64,000 nt of DNA from Chitinophaga sp. HK235 (lineage in GTDB: Bacteria > Bacteroidota > Bacteroidia > Chitinophagales > Chitinophagaceae), in the NCBI RefSeq assembly GCF_018255755.1, contig NZ_CP073766.1, positions 992,001 to 1,056,000 of the forward strand, given 5' to 3'. The notes beneath the pieces were generated by a model that was not told the origin of the DNA, ran no database searches, and worked only from the letters and a program-made list of their open reading frames with translations. Below, piece after piece: positions 11,801-23,800 of this stretch. A program made the position numbers and the translations under genes. Each line of letters begins with the position of its first letter. Within the stretch, counting starts at the first letter, position 1.

Positions 11801-14800
11801 GTCTTCCCATATGTTTTCATCTGTCAGTATGATAGTCGCTTTTGTATCGCTGCACAGTGAGGCATATTTCGATGTGGTCAACACTAGTTCACTACCACTA
11901 TCAGCCAGCATATAGGCAATACGTTCACGCGGATAACCTGCGTCCAGTGGAACATAAGCCCCACCTGCCTTGAGGATGCCCAGCATACAAACCACCAGCA
12001 ACGGACGGCGGTCCATGCATACGGCTACCAGGCTCTCTGCCTTCACCCCACGTGATTGCAGATAATGCGCCACCTGGTTGGAACGTTCATCCAGTTCACG
12101 GTAACTGAGTTGAATATCTCCGCTAACCAGTGCCAATTCCGCTCCACGAAGTGCTACCTGTTCTTTGAAGAGCGATACCAGCGTGGCAGGAGGCTGCGCA
12201 GGCAGCTGTAAGGGCGATGCAGGGAATTTTTCCAGCACCAGCCTGTTCTCTTCCGGCGACAGTATATCCGTTGTCGTTAGCGGTTCCTCATAATGTTCGA
12301 GATAGGCGTTTATTATTTTTCTGAAATAATAGATCAGGTCTTCCAGCTTCTTCCCTGCACTTAGTTTTCTGCGTAAAGACAACTGAACGGTAAAGGTATC
12401 ACCGGTAGTACTTACGGTACAATCCAGGAAAGTGTTGGTAAGTTCAAAATCATTGATAGCAGGCAGTTCGCTGGCATCTTCCGGCACCATTGCAGACATG
12501 CCGTCTTTCAATCCATCATACACATGGAAGTTGATGAAGTTGAAGATCGTATCAAAATAAGGGTTGTTGTTGGATGAATGCTCTCCGGTGATCTTCGTAA
12601 TCTCGAAGAGGCTGGTACGGTCACGTTCCTTGAGCGACAATAATTTCGCTTCCACACCTTCGAAATAGGATTTCCAGGTGAGGCTGTTGTCCATGTTGTA
12701 TCTGAGCGGAATAGTATTGAGGAAACAACCCAGCAGCCGGTCTGCATCTTCAACAAGCGGACGGGTGTTGGTCACCAGCCCTACGGTCAGATCACCTTCA
12801 TAGGTCAGCAGGCTGAGTGTATAAAGATAAGCGCCCAGTGCCAGGCCTTTGATGGAGATATTATCCCACCTTGTCCGTTCCCTCAGTAACGCAGCATATC
12901 GCTCATCGAACCGGTAGTTGACCACTTCCAATACCGGCTCATCGGTGAAGATATCCAGTCGTTTATAATCTGTCAGCTCTGCCTCCCAGAAGTTCCTGCT
13001 ATCATCTAATTTTTTAGTGACCAGTCTTTCGATGATATAATCCTTATAGGATGCTCTCAGCGGGGCTGGCAGCTCCATAGTTTTGTTGCTCACCAGGGCG
13101 GTGCACAGGTTATAAAGTTCTGTATTGAGTGATGCCACACTCCATCCATCAAGGATAGCATGATGGAACTGGAACACCAGCAGATTACAATCTTTCAGGG
13201 AGAATAAGGAAGCCCGCCACAATGGCGCATCTTCAATCACAAAAGGCCGGGTCCTTTCTTCTTCCAGATACTGTTCTATCGCTGCTTTTACTTCGGGGCC
13301 GCTGAGATGGCGGATATCATAGGTGGGCACCTCCACCTGTACGGATTTGTACACGATCTGTATATCCTGGTCATGGAGGCCCATTCTGAAGCCTGTTCTC
13401 AATATGCTGTGCCGGGCAATCAGCAGCTCATATGCCTGCCGGACGATAGTAGCATCAAATGTTTTCGGCAGCTTGCCAACAAACTGGTCGTGATACAGCG
13501 CTTCGGTGGGGTTCATCAGGGAGATGAACAACATTCCCCGTTCGATATCGCTGACTGGGTACAAATCTTCAATGTTGGCAGTTTCTTTCAGTAAAGGCAG
13601 GAGACTTTCCTTCTGCCGGTCGAGCGTTTCATTCACCTCCTGATAAACCGCTTCCCTGTATTCAGCGGTAGCAGCCTTGTTATCCACTACCCTGGCCAGT
13701 TCCCCGAGTGTTGCGGCCTGATATACCTCAAATACTTTTACTTCCTTATGGAAGAGATGATATATTCTGCTGGCCACTTTGATCACACGGATCGAGTCGC
13801 CTCCCAGTTCAAAGAAATTATCGTTGACGCCTACCCTTTCTGCCCCCAGTAATTCCTGCCAGATGGCTGCCAGGGAAATTTCTGTGGCGGTACGTGGTGC
13901 TACGTAGTCAACATTAGCCAGCCTTGCAGTATCTGGTTCCGGCAATGCCTTCCTGTTTACTTTTCCGTTGGAAGTAAGTGGTATGGCCTCCATCACTACC
14001 CAAATGGAAGGTATCATATATTCCGGGAGCAGCTCTTTGAGATGACCGATCACGGCCTCCCTGCTGTAGTTTTCTCCAGGCACCACATAGGCCACCAGCT
14101 GTTTATCGCCGGTGCCAACTGTTTTTGCAAGTACCACGCTGTTACTCACTACCCCGCTACCCTGTATGGCGTTCTCTATTTCTCCCAACTCTATCCTGAA
14201 TCCGCGGATCTTTACCTGATCGTCTATACGGCCCTGGTATTCAATGTTACCATCATGATACCAGCGGGCAAGGTCACCGGTACGATACAGCCGTTCGCCT
14301 GCTTTGAAAGGACTGGCCAGGAACCTGGCTGCTGTAAGCTCGGGGCGATTGAGATACCCGCGGGCCACGCCGGCCCCACCGATGTACAGCTCACCGGTTA
14401 CACCTACCGGTGATGGCTGCTGCTCACTGTCAAGGATATACGCATTTAAAGTGGGAATAGGTCTTCCTATGGCGCTGGCGCTGCTGTTCAGATGGACCTC
14501 CTTCAGTTCGATGAAAGTTACGTGTACTGTTGTTTCTGTAATACCGTACATGTTGATCAGGCGGGAAGCAGGGAAGCGTTCCTTCCAGGGCCGGAGTTTG
14601 GCCGGATTCAGCGCTTCACCACCGAAGATCACATAACGCACGGCAATGCTCTCCGGCCTTGTGGTCAGGTAATCCTGCAACACGTAGAATGCAGATGGCG
14701 TCTGGTTCAGCACCGTAACTTTTTCGCTGATCAGCAGATCACCGAAGCGCGTAACATCCCTGGCCACGTCTTTTGGCACTATCACCAGACGGCCACCGTA

Positions 14801-17800
14801 GAACAATGCACCGTACATCTCCCATACAGAGAAGTCGAAGCTGAAGGAATGGAACATCGTCCATACGTCATGGGAATTAAAATCATATAGCGGTGTCTCC
14901 GTTTCAAACAGACGTACTACGTTGATATGCTCTATCAGCACGCCTTTCGGACGGCCGGTGGAACCGGAAGTGTAAATCACGTAAGCAACATTGCCGGGCT
15001 TCACTCCTGTATTCAACCGGGTACGCGGCTGTGCGGCAATAGCAGAATCGGTATCCATTTCTATCAGGGTGTCAATACCTGCGGTGCGAAGCACTGTGCT
15101 ATCAGCACTAGTGCTGATGGCCAGTTTGGCACCGGTATCCTCCAGCATGAAGTGTACACGATCCTCCGGATAATCAGGATCTACGGGTACATAAGCACCG
15201 CCAGCTTTAAGAATAGCCAGCATACTGATGATCATTTCCAGCCCTCTTCCCATACAAACGGGCACCAGTGTTTCTTCCTGCACACCCTTGATTCTCAGGT
15301 AATGGGCCAGCTGGTTAGAACGTTCATCCAGTTCCCGGTAGGTAAGCCTTTGGCTGTTATACACTACTGCCGTGAGTTCCGGCGTTTTGTCCACCTGCTC
15401 TTCAAAGAGGGTGACAATGGTTTTATCTTCAGGGTAACCCACCGCTGGGCCGTTGAATGACTTCAGCAACAGTTGCTCATCATGCGATGTGATCATCTGG
15501 AGCAGGCTTAGTCTGGCCTCCGGTGTGGTAGTCACGGCTTTCAGCAGCTGTTCATAGTGTTTGCCCAGCTGTGTGGCGGTGGCTGCACTGAACAGGTCTG
15601 TGCAATATTCTACATTCAGCAGCAGCCCGTCTTTCTTTTCTTCGAGTACAAATATGAGATCGTATTTGGCGGTGGTGAGTTCCGTTTCTTCTTCTGTGAG
15701 CACAGCATCACCCAGTTTCAACGCCGCTTCTTCAGGAGTGTTTTGCAATACCAGCATCACCTGGAACAGCGGGCTTCTGCTGAGGTCCCTGTTTTTCACT
15801 ACGGCATCCACTATCCTTTCAAAAGGCAGTTCCTGATGCTCGTAGGCTTCCAGCAATGTGGTTTTCACCTGTTGCAGGTAGGTATCGAAAGGCAAGGCAC
15901 CATCAGGCTGACTGCGTAATGCCAGTGTGTTGATGAAGAAACCTGCGAGGTTTTCAATTTCCTGCTGCCCTCTTCCTGCTACCGGGGTGCCTACACAAAT
16001 ATCCTGTTGACCAGTATAACGATATAATAATACTTTAAAAGTGGCCAGCAATGTCATGAAGAGCGTAACGCCCTGCTGTCTGCTGAGATCATTTAATGCG
16101 CCGGCGAGGCTGTTTTCCAGGTGGAAGGTGAGCATAGCACCCTTTGTGCTTTGCACCAGCGGCCTGGCATAATCTGTCGGCATATTCAATGCATCGATGC
16201 CGGACAACTGTTGTTTCCAGTATTGCAGCAATGTTTCCAGCACCGGCCCGTTGAGGTAGGTACGCTGCCAGATGGCATAGTCACTATACTGTAATGCCAG
16301 TGGCTCAAGGGCTGCATCACGTTTTTCAATATAGGCAGCATAGTATTCAGACAGCTCACCGATAACAATACCGGAAGACCATCCGTCAAAGGCAATATGA
16401 TGTACTACTATCACCAGCACATGATCATTGGCTGAATCGCTGATCAGAGCAGCACGCAGCATATGGTCCCTGCTGAGGTCAAAGGGTTTTCCAACGAAAG
16501 CAGCAATGGCAGCTGGTTGGCCCGAAGCCGTGTCAATGCTCTCCATTTTCCAGCTATCCGATGGGAGGATATGCTGGTAACCGGTGCCATCTGCTTCACG
16601 GATTACTGTCCTCAGCACCTCATGCCGGTTGATGACCTGTTGCAAGGCCCATGCGATGCCATCAGCGCTGACAGCACCTGTCAGTGTAAGGATGGAAGGA
16701 TTGTGATAATGGGTGCTACCTTCCAGTTTGTCAATAAACCAGAGTCTTTCCTGACTGAAAGACAAGGGTATCTGTTCGGGCGCCGGCACTATTCTGGTTA
16801 CCGGCGGCAGCAACGATGCTGTCGCTACATCGATGCCTGCCGCGAGGGAAGCGATGTCTGAGTGTATGAAAACATCCTTCACCTGTAGCTCAGCGCCGAT
16901 CTCCTTACGAATAGCGGCGATGAGACGGATAACCAGCAGTGAGTGACCTCCCAGCTCAAAGAAATTATCGTATATGCCTGCCTGTGATATGCCCAGCAGC
17001 CGCTGCCAGATATCTGCCAGCTGGCTTTCGAGCGGATTGCGCGGAGCCACATAGTTGCTGATGGCACCGGCCGCAGGGTCAGGCAATGCTTTTTTGTCTA
17101 CTTTACCATTGGTGGTAAGCGGCAGTTTATCCAGGACAACCAATACCGGTATCATGTATTCCGGCAGCCGTTCCTTCAGGTATACCGTCAGTGTATCTTT
17201 ATCCAGTTCCCCTTCGGGTACAAGATAACCTACCAGGCGTTTGATGCCTTTATCATCGGATTTTGCCACCACTACTGCCTGTGCGATCTGCGGATACTGT
17301 TGCAGGGTGTGTTCTATCTCACCCAGCTCTATACGGAAACCGCGGATCTTGACCTGATCATCTGCACGGCCAATGTATTCCATGTTGCCATCCGGCAACC
17401 ATCTTCCGAGGTCACCGGTACGGTACATTCTTTCACCGGGGCAGAAAGGATCTTCCACAAATTTCGCTGCTGTGAGTTCCGGGCGGTTCAGATAGCCACG
17501 GGCTACTGCCAGACCGGCTACACATATTTCGCCCGGCACTCCCTGCGGGCACAGCTGCAGGTTGTTATCCAGCACGTACATCCGCAGGTTACGGATTGGT
17601 GTGCCTACCGGCACCTGCACCACATCCGGTGCTTCATTCATGAAATAGAAGCTCACGTCGTCAGACGCCTCCGTAGGCCCGTAAGCGTTAGCTACTATAA
17701 TATTTCCAAAACGTTCGTGCGCAAACCACTGCTCCAGCAGGGAAACGGTGACCGCCTCTCCTGTCACCAGCAGGTAATCCAGCGACTGCAACGTTACATC

Positions 17801-20800
17801 CGGCTCTTCCTGTAATACAGAAGTGAGATAGGAAGGTACCAGCTGTAACAGTGTCACACCCTGCTCCTCCACTGTTTTAATGAACAGGTCGGGGCGATGG
17901 ATAAGACTTTCTGTATAGATGACTGTTCTGCCTCCACATACCAGTGCATTCACCATTTGCCATACAGAGATATCAAAGGTATAGGGAGCCGTAAAGGCCA
18001 GTATGGTAGAAGGACTCATGTCGAATTCCTCTATCATGGCCAGCAGGTGGTTTAGCAGACCGGCATGTTCTACCAGCACACCTTTGGGTTTTCCAGTAGA
18101 ACCGGAAGTATATAATACGTAGGCAAGGTGTTGTTGTGTGGCAACAGGTTGTAATGCAGTACGCGGCTGATTACTCAATATATCTTCTTCATCCGCTGAT
18201 ATTACGGCTGCTGTTATATCTGCAGGCAGCAATACACTACTTCGCTGATTGGTAACCACCACCTGTGCGGCTGTCTCTTCCAGTATATATCTTACCCTTT
18301 CTTCCGGGAACTTAGGATCAATGGGCACATAAGCGCCGCCGGCCTTCCAAATGGACAGCACCGCGATGATCATTTCAGGACAGCGGTCAAAAAATACCGG
18401 TACTTTGCTGTCCGCTCCAATCCCTTTACTACGCAGGAGATGCGCCAGCTGATTGGTACGTTCATGAAGTGTATGGTAAGTGATTTCCGTTTCTTCAAAC
18501 TGAATAGCTACCGCATCGGGATATCGCTGCACCTGTTCTTCAAACAGCGTCACCACTGTCTGATCTGCCGGCAGGTCAATCACCGGGCCGGTAGCAAATG
18601 TCTGTAACGTTTGTTTTTCCGGAGCAGTCAGCATATTCAGCGTACTGATCTGCTGTGCCGGAGCAGCTGTTACTGACAGCAACAACTGCTTATAGTGTTC
18701 GGCCATACGCTCCACTGTTTCTCTGCAAAACAGATCTGTACAGTATTCCACGCCCAGCAGCAGTTCATCTTCTTTGGCCTGCAGGGTAAATATCAGGTCG
18801 AATTTGGCAGTGGTTTCTTCCACTTCTTCCATCTCTATAGCAAGGTCACCCAGGCTGAAGGCAGGAATATCCGGTGTGTTATGCAACAGAAACATTACCT
18901 GGAACAGTGGATGGCGGCTCAGATCCCTGGTCCTCACTACAGTGTCCACCACTTTCTCAAAAGGCATATCCTGATGCTCATAACCTTCGAGTAATGTATT
19001 TTTCACCTGCTGCAGGAAAGTATCGAATCCGGGATTGTTGCCCAGGTCGCTTCTTACAGCCAGTGTATTGATAAAGAACCCTATCAGGGATTCTACTTCC
19101 TGTTGTTTTCTGCCTGCCAGCGGTGTACCTACACAGATATCATCCTGGCCACTATAGCGATAAAGCAGCACTTTGAAAGCTGCGAGCAGCGTCATAAACG
19201 GCGTTACTCCCTGCTGGCGTGAAAGCACGTTTATTTTATCCGTAAGCTCACGGTCTATGCTGGTGATGAACAGCGCACCGTTATTACGCTGTACTGCGGG
19301 CCGTGCATAATCTGTGTGCAGATTCAGCGGCTCCAGGCCAGACATTTTTTTCAGCCAGTAATCCTGCTGACGTGAAAGCACTTCACCTGTAACATAGGTT
19401 TTCTGCCAGATGGCATAATCGGCGTACTGTATGGCCAGCGGCTTCAATACAGACTGTCTTTCTGTAGTGTATGCGTCATACAGCTCAGACAGTTCAGCAG
19501 CGAGTATAGATACAGACCAGCCATCTGATGCAATATGATGCATGGTGATCATCAACTCATACGTCTCATTGCCTGATTGCAGCAGTGCTGCGCGCATCAT
19601 ATAATCCGATGTAAGATCAAACGACTGATGGCTGTATGCTACAAAATCTTCCGCTGAAGCCAGTTCCAGCAGTTGCCAGTTATCCGCTGGTAATACCAGC
19701 TGGTAGGCGATTCCCTCGTTTTCCCTGAAAACGGTCCTCAAGGCTTCGTGGCGTTCTACTATATGGTGCAGGGCATGCTGAAGGGCCTGTCTGTTCACCT
19801 TTCCTTTAAGCTTCAGCAAAGTGGAAGTGTGATAGTGCATGCTGCCTTCCAGCTTATCGATAAACCAGAGCCTTTCCTGGCTGAACGACAAGGGGATATA
19901 CGGAGGTTTGTTTTGTACGATGATTTCCGGCAATACCGTCTTTTCCTGCTGCTGGTCAATGAATGCAGCCAGTGTTTCGATGGTATTACGGGTGAATACA
20001 TCCCTTACCGACAGCTCGGCGTGCAGCTCCTTACGGACAGCTGCGATAAGGCGGATCGCCATCAGGGAGTGGCCTCCGAGGTGGAAGAAATGGTCCTGTA
20101 TACCGATCTGTTCTTTATCCAGCAGTTCCTGCCAGATGTTTACCAGCAGCTGTTCTGTATGGGTGCGTGGTGCCACATAGGCCTGGATATTTACCATACT
20201 TCCCACCGGTTCGGGCAGTGCCCTGCGGTCCACCTTTCCGCTTGCAGTAAGCGGGAAAGCCTCCATCTTCACCAGCAACGGAAGCATATATTCCGGCAGT
20301 TTGTTTCGCAGCCATTCTGTGATTTGGCCCATATCACCTTCTTTTGTGATGATGTAGGCCACGAGATAATTATTGCCGGCAGTGTCTTTTCTGGCTATCA
20401 CCACCACATCTTCCACCAGACCGCTCTGTTGCAGTACGGCGGAAATTTCTCCCAACTCAATCCTGTAACCACGAACCTTCACTTGTTCATCTTTCCTGCC
20501 AACAAATGCGATATTACCATCTGGTAGCCAGCGGGCAAGGTCGCCGGTGCGGTAGAGCCGCTCGCCGGCCCGGAACGGATGCACTACAAATTTCTCTGCT
20601 GTCAGCTCCGGCTGGCCGAGATAACCACGGGAAAGCTGGCTGCCGCTTACACAAAGTTCGCCGGCAACACCCACCGGAACAGGACGTAGTGCCGTATCCG
20701 TTATATAGATGCGCGTATTGCTCACCGCCTTGCCTATGGATGGCTGTGTACCACCATCTGCCGGCATCAGGTAACTGCTTGTTACCACCGTGTTTTCCGT

Positions 20801-23800
20801 AGGCCCATAGTTATTTACCAGCTGGTAACCTGCATCAGACAATGATACAGACGACAGCCTGTCACCACCTGTCAACAGATATTGCAATGGCACCTCACGG
20901 CCACGCAGCGCCTGTATAATCTCCGGTACCAAACCGGTAGCCACAAAGCTGTGGGTGATCCCTGCTGAAACATACAGCGACACCACGGTTTCAGGCGATA
21001 ACCGCGCCTCATCGTCCAGCAGCCAGATACCAGCCCCTGCACAGAGGTATGGCCAAAGCTCCCAGCCAAAGGCATCGAAGCCTATACTAGCCATCGCCGT
21101 TGCATGGCTCTCTGTACTCACTGCATAATATGCAGTATGCCAGCGCACCAGGTCCACCACGCTGTGATGTTCTATCATCACACCTTTTGGACGGCCCGTA
21201 GAACCAGAGGTATAGATTACATAAGCCAGTTGTTTTTCAGATATATCATCTTTCAGAGAGGACACAGGAATGTCCTCCAGTACATTTTCATCCACCAGTA
21301 TCACATCCCCTTTTACATCACTAAACAGGGAAGCATATTCCGGGGTAGTCAATACCAGTTCACTGCCACTATCGGCAAGCATATACGCAATCCGTTCACG
21401 TGGATATCCGGCATCCAGCGGAACATAGGCTCCACCAGCCTTCAGGATACCCAACATACAGATCACCAGCAAGGGGCTGCGGTCCATACATACTGCGACC
21501 AGGCTCTCCGCCTTCACACCACGCACTTGCAGGTAATGCGCCACCTGATTGGAACGCTCATCCAGTTCACGGTAAGTCAGTTCAATACCTTCACTTACCA
21601 GCGCTACTGCATTTGCAGAAAGCAAAGCCTGTTGCCTGAAGAGCGACACCAGGGTCGCAGGTGCCTGCACAGGCAGTTGTAAAGGTGATGCCGGAAATAT
21701 CTCCAGCAACTGATATTGTTCGGCGGCAGTTAACATGTTTAATGCTCCGATCAATTGCGCCGGGTCTTCAGTAACCGACTCTAGCAACTGCAGATAATGC
21801 TGTCCCATACGTTCAATCGTATCGCTATTGAACAGATCTGTGCAGTATTCCAGTCCGAATGTCAGTTCATCTGCTTTTTCCGTAACAAAAACAGTAATGT
21901 CAAATTTGGAAATAGTATGTTCAACATCTCCCGGTGATAATGTGAGGCCGTTCATGTCCACCTCCGCAAAATCCGGCGCATCCTGCAACACAAACATGGC
22001 CTGGAAAAGTGGCGTTCTGCTCAGGTCTCTGTTATCGGTAACGGCTTCTACTATTTTTTCAAACGGAAGGTCCTGGTGTTCGTATCCTTCCAGCAGCACT
22101 TCTTTCTCCTGTTGTAATAAGGTACTGAAAGCAGTGTCTGCATCAAGATGGCTATATAACGGCAGGGTATCTACGAAGAAACCGGCCATGCTCTCCAGCT
22201 CCTGTTGTGTTCTGCCAGCCACAGGTGTTCCTACGCAGATATCCTGTTGTCCGGTGTACCGGAACAACAATACCTTAAAGGCCGACAAGAGGGTAACAAA
22301 CAGGGTCGTATCCTGCTGTCTGCCCAGCTGGTACAGCTTTTCAGACATTTCCTTACCGATGCTGAAATGCGTAACAGCCCCCTTCTTGCTTTGTATAGCT
22401 GGTCTTGGATAATCTGTAGAGAGATTCAGTGGTTCTATACCGGCCAGTTGTTTTTTCCAGTACTGCTGGCTGGCGGATAAGACTGCTGATAAAGAAGCCC
22501 GTTGCCAGATAGCGTAGTCAGTATATTGCAGCGGTAATTCCGGAAGCCCGGCTGCCTGTCCTGCAGCGGCTTCATTGTAATAAGCTGCAAATTCCTTTAT
22601 GATAAGCGCCATTGACCAGGCATCAGCAGCGATGTGATGCACGGTGATGACCAGCGTATGTTCGTCTTCAGATTGTTTCAGGAGCGCTGCACGCAGCATA
22701 TGATCTTTTGAGAGATCAAAAGGCCGGTAGATAAAATGGCTGATCGCCTGTTGTACATTGCCTTCGTTGGTCGGCTCTTCCAGCTGCCAGCTGTCTTTCG
22801 CCAGTACCAGCTGATAACCGGTCCCCTCCTGTTCGTAAACCACCGTCCTCAGTACTTCGTGGCGGTTGATCACTGACTGAAATGCGAATTGCAGTGCATC
22901 TCTGTCGACATGCCCTTTTAACTTCAGCACAAGAGGAATATGATAATGTTCGCTGCCCTCCATGGAGTCGATGAACCAGAGGCGTTCCTGGCTAAACGAC
23001 AGCGGTTTGGGCGTGATATGCGGCTGGGCCGTGATCTGCAGCCTGCGGTTTCCACTTTGTTGCCGGATATAAGCCGCCAGCGTGGCAATCGTTGCATAGC
23101 GGAACAGCGCCCGTACGGTAAGGTCGGCGTTGAAAGTTCTGGAGATCACGGCAATCATCCGGATGCCCAGGAGCGAGTTACCACCCAGTTCAAAGAAATT
23201 ATCGTGGATGCCCACCTTTTCTATGCGCAGCAGGTCCTGCCATATATCAGCGAGCGTCTGTTCTGTTTTATTCCGCGGCGCTACAAAGGCATCTGCGATA
23301 TGTGCCTCTGCAAGCGGATCTGGTAATGCCCGTTTATCCACTTTCCCGTTGGGCGTGAGCGGCATTTTCTCCAGCTCTACGATCACGGGGATCATATATT
23401 CGGGCAGTTTATCTTTCAGATGTAAAAGTGCGGTTTCCCTTTCGAAACCGGCGGGCGCCACCACATAGGCCACCAGCTGTTTGTGGCCTTTATCTTCCCT
23501 GGCTACCACCACCGCTTCATTTACAAAGGGCAGCTGATGCAGCACTGCCTCAATCTCACCCAGCTCTATACGGTATCCGCGGATCTTTACCTGATCGTCC
23601 ATACGGCCCAGGTATTCAATGGTACCGTCCCATGACCAGCGGCCAAGGTCGCCGGTTCTGTACATGCGCCTTGTTTCGCCGGTGGTCAACGGATCTGAAA
23701 TAAATTTCTCTGCTGTCAGTTCCGGGCGGCCCAGGTACCCGCGGGATACGCCTATACCCGCCACACATATTTCTCCGGCTACGCCTATAGGGCACAGCTC

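Noticed and set aside
22600..22650. Condensation domain 2 motif HHIAADAW (Gly to Ala) as an inactivation
   Set aside because: Both His and the Asp are kept, and Ala at the last position is a mild change; activity is likely.
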